Assembly: GCA_007125585.1 (NCBI GenBank)
Contig: SLCY01000051.1
Location: forward strand, 1-39,749
Direction of reading: 5' to 3'
DNA from: Bacteroidales bacterium
GTDB taxonomy: Bacteria; Bacteroidota; Bacteroidia; Bacteroidales; UBA7960
Length of the DNA stretch: 39,749 nucleotides
Shown here: piece by piece, positions 1 through 7,974 of the stretch
Numbering within the stretch: position 1 is the first letter of the stretch
How the letters are laid out: every line of letters starts with the position of its first letter
Notes under the pieces: generated by a model
What the model was told of the DNA's origin: nothing
Databases searched by the model: none
The model's input: only the letters and a program-made list of their open reading frames with translations
Position numbers and translations under genes: made by a program

Positions 1-1160
1 TCCCAGGGAAAATCGCTGATGGTGGCATCGAACGCTTCGCCGCTGATGGTGGCTTCATGGCCGTGTACTGACAACACGACCTCTTTCATCCCAACGGTTT
101 GCGGGGTAAACGACACGTTTGCCGTGACGCTATCCTGTGGCTGTAGCTCGACGCTCTCTTCCGAAAAACAAAGCATGAAGTCAACGTCGTCGGCCAGCAG
201 GTCAAAGGTGGCGAACACGCCAAAGTGGTCATTCTCCATGTCGGGGTCTTCGTGTTCCTGGTCCATCACGATCTCTGCCGACAGCGGGACAAGCAGGTCG
301 AGGCTTGCCTTGTTGAAAAAGACGTAGTCTATCCTCCGCATCTGGTGTCCCAGGCGGTGGTTGAGGGTGGCATGCTCAGGGTCGAGGTGGTTGTCGTGAA
401 AGAGCGGATAGACATCCTTCAGGGTGGCATACATCTGTTGCATCTCTTCCCAGTCGGGGTTTGCGTTAAAGTCGCCGGTAACGAAGATGAAGCCTCCGCT
501 GTTTGTCTCTTCGATAAAATCGAGCAGGTCGGCGATCTGTTCCTCACGGATATGGTGGTCGAGACCGGGGTGGTGCAGGTGGGTGTTATACATGTCGACG
601 CTGTGCCCGTTCACGTTGACCAGGGCATGGATGGCGTTGCGGTGATGGGTCAGCGGCTGCAGCACACGGAAGTTGGTCTCTTCGATGGGGTAGCGGCTCA
701 CGATCGCGTTTCCGTACCTAAATGCCTGGTGTTCATCATCGACCGAATCGAAGTAATAATAAAAACCGAGTGAGTCGGCCATCTGCATGGCTTGGTTGTC
801 GAGGTGTTCTCGCTGGATCACCTCCTGAAGTCCCATGATGTCCACGTCCATCGCCCTGATCTCTTCAAGCATAAAGGCAAAACGTCCGGGCCAGTTGCCG
901 TCGTCGGCTTCAATATTATAGGAAAGAACGGAGAAACGGGTTGTTTGTGAATGTTTTCCTTCCAGGACAACATTTTCAGGATGAATGACAACAGGCGTGT
1001 CACCCACATTTTTTATCATAAAGGGATGTGCATCCGATTCCGTGAGCGTCTGTTGCGGGGGGAAGGTAAAGGATGGAGGATGGATCTCTGTCTGGGCACG
1101 GATGCCTGCGGCAGAGAACAAAAGAAGCAGTAAAAGGAATGGATGTAGCTGTTTTTTCAT
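1..1160 (-). CDS. Secreted endonuclease/exonuclease/phosphatase protein, 3' end outside window
   Basis: The frame opens at ATG 1160 and runs off the left edge without a stop, giving 386 visible residues. A signal peptide (about 1-22, ending G-I-R-A-Q) points to export. Residues about 75-320 are an EEP-fold phosphoesterase/nuclease domain: LSYNI at 79-83, GLQEV, NTHLHH, TGDFNANPD, RIDYVF and NDHFG at 310-314 carry the usual metal-binding and catalytic Glu, Asp, Asn and His. The flanks are unusual. Residues 25-78 read like the first half of an ASPM/HYDIN (choice-of-anchor D) beta domain (FMIKNVGDTPVVI). Residues 323-376 read like its second half (VSFTPQTVG, then ATISGEAF). The nuclease therefore appears nested inside an Ig-like domain. 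Only 20 bases separate it from the upstream GH144-type gene, so the two are probably one operon. The substrate (nucleic acid, phospholipid or other phosphodiester) is not predictable. The fold assignment is firm; the nesting is inferred. Confidence 0.9.
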   Translation of the reverse strand, partial: MKKQLHPFLLLLLLFSAAGIRAQTEIHPPSFTFPPQQTLTESDAHPFMIKNVGDTPVVIHPENVVLEGKHSQTTRFSVLSYNIEADDGNWPGRFAFMLEEIRAMDVDIMGLQEVIQREHLDNQAMQMADSLGFYYYFDSVDDEHQAFRYGNAIVSRYPIEETNFRVLQPLTHHRNAIHALVNVNGHSVDMYNTHLHHPGLDHHIREEQIADLLDFIEETNSGGFIFVTGDFNANPDWEEMQQMYATLKDVYPLFHDNHLDPEHATLNHRLGHQMRRIDYVFFNKASLDLLVPLSAEIVMDQEHEDPDMENDHFGVFATFDLLADDVDFMLCFSEESVELQPQDSVTANVSFTPQTVGMKEVVLSVHGHEATISGEAFDATISDFPW

Positions 1161-1180
1161 ACCCTGTTGTGTTGCAGCAA

Positions 1181-2563
1181 CTAATTTTTTTCTGATGTAT
1201 CGTAATAGAAGCCAAGCCTTTCAAGTCCGGTGTGCACCTCTTCATTTTTCATGAAGACATCCCACAGCAGGCCGCTCCTGTAGTTTTCGATCATCACCAC
1301 GATGGGGCCCTGGTCGATGGCGATATAGCTGTCGGCGAACCAGTTCTCGTCGAAGTTGAAAGCATCGTAAAATCCGTATGGCCCCCACAGGTCATTGTAC
1401 AGATAGTAATAGAATGTCCTGAGTGCACTGATGCTTTCTTCCGGTGTATATGGCATTGATCCCAGTGCTGCTGTCGGGGTGATGGTCCCGTTATCCTCGC
1501 CGTAATAGCCGTGGGGGGCGTGGGCCCTGTATCCGAAGGGGTCGTCACTGGCGGTGAGGCCCCATAGCGAGTCGCTGTAGTGACAATGGTTGCCGGGGTT
1601 TAATTCACAGTATCGATGGTTGATGAGGCTGTGGTTTCTGTTTTGTTTCCAGTAGTCGGCATACTGGTCATGGAGTCCTCGCGGGTCAAGGCCGAGAAAG
1701 GAGTAGTGGGCAAAGAACAGCGGTCCGCCAAAGTGGGGGCCCAGGGGCAGCTCCATGTAATAGTAATGGTTTCCGTTGACGATATTGCCGTTGCGTGCCC
1801 ATCCCTGGTGGTACACTTGCGGATCGATGGGGTGTGTCGGTGAGGCAGCTGCCAGCACATAGATGATCATCGCCTCATTCCAGCCCCTGATGTGCATGTT
1901 CATCTCAAACCCGTAGTTGGGCGACCAGTGCCAGTACAGCACGTTCTGTCCGCGGGTGTACCATTGCCAGTCGACACCGTGCCAGAGATGATCGACAAGG
2001 TCCCTGAGCTCGGTCTCCTCCGGTGTGTCGCGATGAAAGTATTCGCGTGCAGCGATGAGTCCCTGCACCAGGAAGGCCGTTTCCACCAGGTCGCCGCCAT
2101 CGTCTTTGGCACTGAAAGGGAGGGCGCTGCCCGTGGTGCCATCCATCCAGTGTGCCCAGGCCCCGTGAAAACGGTCGGCCCCTTCAAGGAATTGTCCTAT
2201 TTGCAACACCCTGTCGCGCACCTCTTCCCGCTCAAGGAATCCCCGCTCCACGCCGGCTATCAAGGCCATGATGCCAAACCCGGTACCGCCGCTGGTAACC
2301 AGGTTCCCTGATGTGTTACGCTCACGGGCCATCCCCGAGTTGGGCTCGGCAAAATCCCAGAAATATTTAAGGGTCTGCTCCTGAACCAGGTCAAGCAGTT
2401 CATCCAGCGGAAGCTCTTCTTCAATCACACGCTCCAGGGGCGGACACCCGTGGCCATTGCCCGGGGGTGGCTGGTGGTTGTCATTGTCAACATCGTCATC
2501 TTTCGAACATGCGACAAAAACCAGGGTGAGGAGAAAAAGAACTGTGGGTATGAGGCGATCCAT
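1181..2563 (-). CDS. GH144-type glucoamylase-like surface lipoprotein (putative endo-beta-1,2-glucanase)
   Basis: This is a 460-residue lipoprotein with lipobox VFVAC (Cys19) followed by SKDDDVDNDN. An acidic run there is typical of Bacteroidota lipoproteins exported to the cell surface. From about residue 60 to the end it matches the Glycoamylase (PF10091) alpha/alpha-toroid family. Marks include TLKYFWDF, the GGTGFGIMAL stretch, GGDLVETAFLVQGL, HIRGWNEAMI, HGYYGEDNGTITPTAALGSMPY and the C-terminal IAIDQGPIVVMIENYRSG, each cited as a recognised family segment. Characterised Bacteroidota members of this type are CAZy GH144 endo-beta-1,2-glucanases, so that is the likely activity; other beta-glucan specificities are possible. 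An in-frame ATG at 2647 would add 28 residues ahead of the signal peptide, but the predicted promoter (2617-2648) lies downstream of it, so ATG 2563 is chosen. The EEP gene follows 20 bases downstream. Confidence 0.85.
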   Translation of the reverse strand: MDRLIPTVLFLLTLVFVACSKDDDVDNDNHQPPPGNGHGCPPLERVIEEELPLDELLDLVQEQTLKYFWDFAEPNSGMARERNTSGNLVTSGGTGFGIMALIAGVERGFLEREEVRDRVLQIGQFLEGADRFHGAWAHWMDGTTGSALPFSAKDDGGDLVETAFLVQGLIAAREYFHRDTPEETELRDLVDHLWHGVDWQWYTRGQNVLYWHWSPNYGFEMNMHIRGWNEAMIIYVLAAASPTHPIDPQVYHQGWARNGNIVNGNHYYYMELPLGPHFGGPLFFAHYSFLGLDPRGLHDQYADYWKQNRNHSLINHRYCELNPGNHCHYSDSLWGLTASDDPFGYRAHAPHGYYGEDNGTITPTAALGSMPYTPEESISALRTFYYYLYNDLWGPYGFYDAFNFDENWFADSYIAIDQGPIVVMIENYRSGLLWDVFMKNEEVHTGLERLGFYYDTSEKN

Positions 2564-2616
2564 AGGTCCGGGATTTTTAGGATTCCATTGCCCGCTTCCG
2601 GGATTCAGTACACCCA

Positions 2617-2648
2617 TAAATATACGGAAAAAGTTGAAGGAGGCCAAA
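2617..2648 (-). promoter_or_regulatory. Bacteroidota-type promoter of the GH144-type gene
   Basis: On the minus strand a -33 TTTG (complement of 2645-2648) is followed after 20 bases by TATATTTA (complement of 2617-2624). This matches seven of eight positions of the Bacteroidota -7 consensus TAnnTTTG. Transcription would start near 2610, leaving a leader of about 47 bases before ATG 2563. No other gene start lies nearby, so it most likely drives the GH144-type gene and the EEP gene behind it. Confidence 0.55.
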
Positions 2649-2793
2649 CCCTGGAACGCATAACATCATCTCAATCACCCCTTTGACAAAACAACCCTTT
2701 TCACAATGCCACTACAACGCTTTGTTAGCACCTGTCAAACAGTGGTATAAAAACAACAAAAAGGGTTGGACAAAACACAGGGGGGTGGCCTGC

Positions 2794-5595
2794 TCAGCTC
2801 TTTTCCGACATGCCGAGCTCCTCGCGCATTAAAAAATCAAACAGATGTTCATCTTTTGTGAGGTTGAGTTTTTTTCTCAGGCGATGCCTGCTTATTTCGA
2901 CACCCCGGGGAGAGATGTTCAGCAACCGTGCGATCTCTTTTGTGCTCAAATTGAGCCTTAAATAGGCACACAGCCGCAGGTCGTTGGGTGTCAGGTCGGG
3001 ATATTTCTCTTTCAGGGCCAGGAAAAACCCTTGCTGGGTGAGTTTGAGGTTTTTTGCAGCGTTTTCCCATTCAACATTATGATGGCCAAGGCTTTCTTTG
3101 ATGATCTTTTCCATCTTTTTTATTTGCTTCACCGGATAGCGTGCATATTGTTCCTTGATGGCATTGATCTGTTTTTGCAAATTGTTCAGTATATCGTCTT
3201 TTTGGATCAGATGTCGCATTGTAAACATCAGCTCCTGGCTTGTATAGTCCAGTTCTTTTTCAAGGTCGTTCTGTCTCAGCTCCATTGCCACCAGCTCTCT
3301 TTGTCTGTTCACTTCAAAGCGAAAGAACGCATAAAGAGCATAAACAACTGTAAGAAAGAGCAATGCATAACCCACCAGGGCAAAATTTGTATAGAACCAG
3401 GGCTTTGCAATAACAAATGGCTGGGTGATGACATTCTCGTTGTCAACACGTATTTCGAGCGTATAATGGCCGTGATTGAGGTCCAGATAGGTAAACTGAT
3501 CGCCGGTTGTGTTTTGCCAGGCAGCGTCGAGCTCCCTGATTCGGTATTCATAAGTCCTCTGCGTTTTGCCGAAGTGTGACGGGTCACAAAAAGCAACCCT
3601 CAGGTTGTTGTTATTCCATGGGGCTTTCACCTCCTCAAAGGAACGGAAATACACGATGCTGTCGTTGTCCCTGTAAAAAAGCATCTTCCCCAAACCAAGC
3701 CTTACGGTGTCCTTTCTTGTCCTGTGTTTGGCCAGGTTATAGGCATCGAAGCTGTGCGGATTGGGGATCAGGATGGTGTTGTCATCCGGATAGGCCAGAT
3801 CTATGTTGCGTTGAGGCAAATTAATGCCCTCATGAACAATTTCATAGACCTTGCTGGCGGAAAAGTCCAGCCCGACTTCAAACAATGCCAGCTTGTCCTC
3901 TTTGAGGAACCAGTATTCGTTTCCCTGGCGATGGCTTATCTGGGAAGCATTGCTATATTCTCCAAGATGACTGGTAAGTGCAGTGAAGGGGATGATCTCG
4001 TTCCTGACAAAATCGAACGTATAGATGTCTTCACCTGTTAAAAAAACAATGCGGTTATTGACTTTGAACACCCTGATGTTAAAGCTTTTATCATTAATAC
4101 TTGGATAATAGGTCGTCTCCCTGGCGCTGTAAAGGTCATCGGAGAGCTCAATCTTATAAATACCTTTCTGGTGGTGAGATGCCCAGATATATCCGAGGTA
4201 ATCTGTTTCAAGGTACCTTGTGGGCTGGGCGTAGTTTCCCAGTTTGTTGCGAAACCGGATGGTGCCTTGTTCGTCTTTTTCAAAAACAATGATATCGGTG
4301 TAGGTTCCCCCGAGAATATAATCATCATATGGTATGTAAGACCAGCCCCCGCTGACGTCCGAAATTGTTTGCAAGCCCGTGTCGCTGACCAGGAATGTGC
4401 CATCGTTATGGCCGCAAATCACTTGGTCTTCAATGCTTAACAAAGTCCACACCTGGCCATGGCTTCCGGGGATAAACTCAAGGTTGTGAAAATGGTAAAT
4501 GTCGCCCACAGGTTCCATTTCAGTACGAAACAACCCGTGGTTGGTGCCTATATACAACCAGTCGCCATGCTCCAGCAGGGCATAGATGGTCCCGAGTGTG
4601 CCATTTCTGCTCTTGTAATGCGTGAAGGGTGACATCAGGTCAATATAGTTTACCCCCTGGTCCATACCGATCCACAGCCCCAGGTCAGCATCCATGAAGA
4701 GTGAAAGCACCGTGTTGTTGTCCAGCCCGTTATCCGTATTGTACCGTCTTTGAATGCTGCCATGCTGATCGGTAATGATCAATCCGTTCAGAATGCTTCC
4801 GAAGGCAAAGCTTGTATCATTGAGCTGCCTGGCAGCATTAAAGGTTTGTCTTGCCAAAAAATCGGATGCCGCTGAATCGAAATAGGAGAAGTGCTCTCCG
4901 TCGAAGAGATAAAGGCCCTCGTTGGCTGTACATACCAGCCAGCGGCCCGCATCATAAGGTATGATGTCGTGCACTTTTTTGTGCGCCAGGAAACCACTGC
5001 TCTCAATGAAGTGGAAGTCCCCCTCCTCAAACCAGTACAACCCACTCTCAAGAATCTGGGCCATCAGTCGGCCATCCAGTTTATGCAGAAAAAGCATGAC
5101 GTATGGTGCCTTTACTTTTTCTATCCCCTCAAAATCATAAATATATATAGAGGTGAAGGACTGAAAGTATATCTTGCCATCCAGAGCATGGATCTTCCAT
5201 ATTTCGTCATTTTTTTCTATGGATGCATCTTCGGCAAGTGAATGGTAGACAAGATCACCCTTTGCATCGTGCCGCCAAAAGCCGAATTCCTCAAAAGAGC
5301 CTGTGAAGATATCCCCGCCATGATGTGCTTTAACCGACCGTACCGGCATTGGTTCCTTCAGGGTATGCCTTTGCCAGCTAATGCCGTTGTATTTGATCAG
5401 TCCTTCCGAATTGGCAAAATACACCACATGGCTCCCGGGGTCCTGCGAGATGTCCCAGTTCTGGTTTTGCAGGTCATAACGGTTAAACAGGAAAGGCCTG
5501 AGTTCCATACGTCCCTGCTGTAATGCAAAAACGCAGAACCAGGGCATGCAAATAAAGATGAGCAGAACAATATACGGGCAGGGATCTTTTTTCAT
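2794..5595 (-). CDS. Membrane-spanning propeller/Y_Y_Y sensor with LuxR-type DNA-binding domain
   Basis: The 933-residue protein has a signal peptide (1-25) and an extracytoplasmic region (about 30-640) of degenerate seven-bladed propeller repeats (reg_prop-like; examples are VYFANSEGLIKYNG, WLYIGTNHGLFRT, LWIGMDQGVNYIDL). A Y_Y_Y triple-tyrosine domain follows (about 661-720), then one transmembrane helix (about 733-758), a coiled-coil linker and a C-terminal LuxR/GerE helix-turn-helix (about 864-912; LSTKEIARLLNISPRGVEIS). It has no histidine kinase or receiver domain, so it resembles a one-component, membrane-tethered transcription factor fed by a periplasmic ligand. Such proteins are widespread in Bacteroidota, often beside glycan genes. 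It lies upstream of, and in the same direction as, the GH144-type gene, which it may control; the target is inference. The gap to the upstream DUF4405-EEP gene is 60 bases, so it may be cotranscribed with it. Confidence 0.88.
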   Translation of the reverse strand: MKKDPCPYIVLLIFICMPWFCVFALQQGRMELRPFLFNRYDLQNQNWDISQDPGSHVVYFANSEGLIKYNGISWQRHTLKEPMPVRSVKAHHGGDIFTGSFEEFGFWRHDAKGDLVYHSLAEDASIEKNDEIWKIHALDGKIYFQSFTSIYIYDFEGIEKVKAPYVMLFLHKLDGRLMAQILESGLYWFEEGDFHFIESSGFLAHKKVHDIIPYDAGRWLVCTANEGLYLFDGEHFSYFDSAASDFLARQTFNAARQLNDTSFAFGSILNGLIITDQHGSIQRRYNTDNGLDNNTVLSLFMDADLGLWIGMDQGVNYIDLMSPFTHYKSRNGTLGTIYALLEHGDWLYIGTNHGLFRTEMEPVGDIYHFHNLEFIPGSHGQVWTLLSIEDQVICGHNDGTFLVSDTGLQTISDVSGGWSYIPYDDYILGGTYTDIIVFEKDEQGTIRFRNKLGNYAQPTRYLETDYLGYIWASHHQKGIYKIELSDDLYSARETTYYPSINDKSFNIRVFKVNNRIVFLTGEDIYTFDFVRNEIIPFTALTSHLGEYSNASQISHRQGNEYWFLKEDKLALFEVGLDFSASKVYEIVHEGINLPQRNIDLAYPDDNTILIPNPHSFDAYNLAKHRTRKDTVRLGLGKMLFYRDNDSIVYFRSFEEVKAPWNNNNLRVAFCDPSHFGKTQRTYEYRIRELDAAWQNTTGDQFTYLDLNHGHYTLEIRVDNENVITQPFVIAKPWFYTNFALVGYALLFLTVVYALYAFFRFEVNRQRELVAMELRQNDLEKELDYTSQELMFTMRHLIQKDDILNNLQKQINAIKEQYARYPVKQIKKMEKIIKESLGHHNVEWENAAKNLKLTQQGFFLALKEKYPDLTPNDLRLCAYLRLNLSTKEIARLLNISPRGVEISRHRLRKKLNLTKDEHLFDFLMREELGMSEKS

Positions 5596-5655
5596 GTATT
5601 CGTTGTACTATTTTAATTCCAGTCACATGCAGCTCGCCATGCAATGATCACAGGT

Positions 5656-7059
5656 TCATTCTGTAGTCAGCACCGACTGAACGGGCCAGTGGTCGGAAAT
5701 ATACACATCGCCATCCATGACCTCATCCACGGCATACCTTTCAACGCTGAAATGCGGGCTCACAAAGATATAATCAATGACCCGTGGTTCAATGCCGGCG
5801 CGAAAGCCATTGAATGTCGTCCCTGTGCCAGTTTCTTTTTCCCGGGCAAGATAATCGGCGTTTGTCAAGCGGTTCTGATGCAGAAACCGATCGCGCATCT
5901 CTTCGTAGAGGGCAGACCCTTTCCTGATATTGAAATCGCCCGTTACGATGATCTTGCTGTCGCCGGCAATCTCAGCGATCTTTTCCGACATGAATATCAT
6001 GCTTTGTCTGCGGGCCTTGTCGCTTACATGGCTGAAGTGGGTATTGAAAACATATATTTCTTTGCCGGTGTCAATATGTTTCAGCTTGATCCATGTGACA
6101 ATCCTTGGGAGCACGGCTTCCCAGCCAATGCTTCCGGGTTCATACGGCGTTTCCGACAACCAGAACTGACTGTCTTCCAAAGCTTCAAAACCATCCTGAC
6201 GATAAAAGACGGGCGTAAACTCCCCTCCTTTCTTTCCATCATCGCGCCCTGTGCCCACGTAAGTATAGCCGGGCATGATCTCCAGCAGGTCCTCGTTCTG
6301 ATGGTGGAGATTTTCCTGCATCCCTATGATGTCGGGGCGTTCCGACGCCATGTATTCCCTGATGACAGGAATGCGGTATTTCCACTGGTTGATCCCGTCA
6401 TCCGGGTTGTCGAACCGGACGTTGAAAGAGATCACTTTGATCTTTAGCTTTTCTATATTAACGGGGTTCCTGCCATTTTCATATTCATCCACCACGTTCC
6501 TGACATCGTCCATTGCCAGTCCGTAAGCCCTGACCAGGGGACCCAGCCTTTGGTGGATGGAGGTTGATGCAGGCAGGCTGAGGGCCTCCAGAACATAGGA
6601 AGACGGCACAGCGGTTTTCTCTTCCAGTTCTGCCAGGGTCATTGAGCCCTGTATGATCACCTTATCATTGGTGCGGGCCGACAGGGCGGTTGTGGTTACC
6701 CTTTCCGGGTCATATTGCACCGCCGGGAACAAAGGAGCCAGGGCCATGACCAAAACAGCAGCCAGGCCTGCAATTCCCAGTCCCGCGCGCACCCCGGAAC
6801 CTTTCCGGTTTTTGCCGGTGACAACAGCTGCGATCCACCTCCAATGCAGGAATAGATGCAGGGCTATCAGGCCAAAAAATACGATGGCGACCCAAAAGTG
6901 CACCCCTGCCCATTCGTGCCGGTCTAGTCCCAGGATGGTAAGGTAATGCCCGCTCCCCGGCGGCAGGATATAACGCATCAGCACCCCGGTGGTGACAAGA
7001 AATAGAAAGGCAATGAATGAGAAAGCATCGATCAGAAAGTTCAGATGGGTTTTATTCAT
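5656..7059 (-). CDS. Fusion of DUF4405 membrane domain and endonuclease/exonuclease/phosphatase domain
   Basis: This 467-residue protein has three parts. Residues 1-113 hold about three transmembrane helices (8-32, 50-73, 91-113) with the DUF4405 pattern LGLDRHEWAGVHFWVAI and HLFLHWRW, a small membrane domain related to cytochrome b561-like proteins. Residues about 135-194 form a short helical module (GSMTLAELEEKTAVPS, then LGPLVRAYGLAMDDVR) often found downstream of DUF4405. Residues about 205-467 are an EEP phosphoesterase: ISFNVRFDNPDDG, GMQENLHHQ, NTHFSHVS, TGDFNIRKGS, RVIDYIFVS and SDHWPV contain the expected active-site residues. The EEP domain would be tethered to the membrane on the side reached by the helix-3 C-terminus; which side that is I cannot settle. 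The frame is continuous, so the fusion is not a broken reading frame. It starts 5 bases after the MEMO gene stops and is surely cotranscribed with it. The phosphodiester substrate is unknown. Confidence 0.85.
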   Translation of the reverse strand: MNKTHLNFLIDAFSFIAFLFLVTTGVLMRYILPPGSGHYLTILGLDRHEWAGVHFWVAIVFFGLIALHLFLHWRWIAAVVTGKNRKGSGVRAGLGIAGLAAVLVMALAPLFPAVQYDPERVTTTALSARTNDKVIIQGSMTLAELEEKTAVPSSYVLEALSLPASTSIHQRLGPLVRAYGLAMDDVRNVVDEYENGRNPVNIEKLKIKVISFNVRFDNPDDGINQWKYRIPVIREYMASERPDIIGMQENLHHQNEDLLEIMPGYTYVGTGRDDGKKGGEFTPVFYRQDGFEALEDSQFWLSETPYEPGSIGWEAVLPRIVTWIKLKHIDTGKEIYVFNTHFSHVSDKARRQSMIFMSEKIAEIAGDSKIIVTGDFNIRKGSALYEEMRDRFLHQNRLTNADYLAREKETGTGTTFNGFRAGIEPRVIDYIFVSPHFSVERYAVDEVMDGDVYISDHWPVQSVLTTE

Positions 7060-7064
7060 GGTTT

Positions 7065-7907
7065 TCAGGTTTCAAACAACAAACTCATATAATTCACCAC
7101 TTTGCGCGAGGGGGACACCTCGCCTGAGTGGCCCCTTCGCAGCAGGTACACCTTGTATTCAGGGTTGCACAGGCGCGCATATTCCATCAGCGCCATGATG
7201 GGGCCATGGCCGCATACCGACACCCTGTGTTTGTTAACGGTTTGGTAAACCCCTTCGGTATCTTTTTCCAGTATTTTATTCAACACCATATCATCAAGGG
7301 GCTCAGCTTCCTCAGGGCTAAGAAAATGGGAAAAGTCGGAAGAGGCGAGAAACAGGAGCTCCCTGTTCAGCCGTTTGGATGCTGCGAACACTTTTTCGGC
7401 CAGCCTGCTCGCGGCTTCTTCATTCTGCCGGAGGATGTTCACCGGGATGATCCTGAATTCCGTGGGAAGGAAATATTGAAGGTATGGCAGCAGCACTTCG
7501 GCCGAATGCTCCTGTTGCTGTGCTTCTGCTGACACCGGAAGGTCGAGTGCGGCGGCCAGCTCAAGGTCTGCCGGCACGCGGCCCATGGGTGTTTCCCAGA
7601 AGTGATGGCCATCTGTCGACATGGCCGGGCCGTAACCCGAGTGGTTCGGATGGGCAATGACCACTGTGCCGGGTTGCTGTCCCGATCGCCGGACCTGTTC
7701 AAAGAGATGGACAGCCTGTGTTGCACAGTATATCATGCCGGCATGTGGAACGATGCCCCCGATGATGGTGCCGCTGAACGTTTGATTGTCAATGGCATCA
7801 CCTTCTTTTTCCAGGGCATTTTCAAGAAGATAATGTATTTCATCTGCACTGGCCGGATAAAACATGCCAGCCACACCGGGCTGCCTGATGGAGGGATGTG
7901 TCTGCAT
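7065..7907 (-). CDS. amrB: MEMO-family protein (AmmeMemoRadiSam system protein B)
   Basis: The 280-residue product has the full MEMO1/AmmeMemoRadiSam-B pattern. It begins RQPGVAGMFYPAS and has VPHAGMIY (His55), HPNHSGYG (His89), EHSAEVLLPYLQ, LASSDFSHF and VCGHGPIMAL (Cys232). His55, His89 and Cys232 correspond to the three metal ligands of human MEMO1. The bacterial family usually occurs with an AMMECR1 protein and a radical SAM enzyme; the shared reaction is not established. Here its immediate partners are the DUF4405-EEP fusion (5 bases downstream) and the HTCS (67 bases upstream). A radical SAM protein of the same system lies about 18 kb away at 25768-26634, and no AMMECR1 domain is in the window. 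Family assignment is firm; function is open. A dioxygenase relationship is a known structural similarity only. Confidence 0.9.
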   Translation of the reverse strand: MQTHPSIRQPGVAGMFYPASADEIHYLLENALEKEGDAIDNQTFSGTIIGGIVPHAGMIYCATQAVHLFEQVRRSGQQPGTVVIAHPNHSGYGPAMSTDGHHFWETPMGRVPADLELAAALDLPVSAEAQQQEHSAEVLLPYLQYFLPTEFRIIPVNILRQNEEAASRLAEKVFAASKRLNRELLFLASSDFSHFLSPEEAEPLDDMVLNKILEKDTEGVYQTVNKHRVSVCGHGPIMALMEYARLCNPEYKVYLLRRGHSGEVSPSRKVVNYMSLLFET

Positions 7908-7974
7908 GATTGTCGGTTTTTAGATGGTTTACAATATATGCTGGTTACGTGTTTGCAGGTTGATCTGGCCGTTC

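Noticed and set aside
5644-6447. Open frame on the plus strand
   Set aside because: It is antisense to the EEP domain of the fusion gene, which is well supported.
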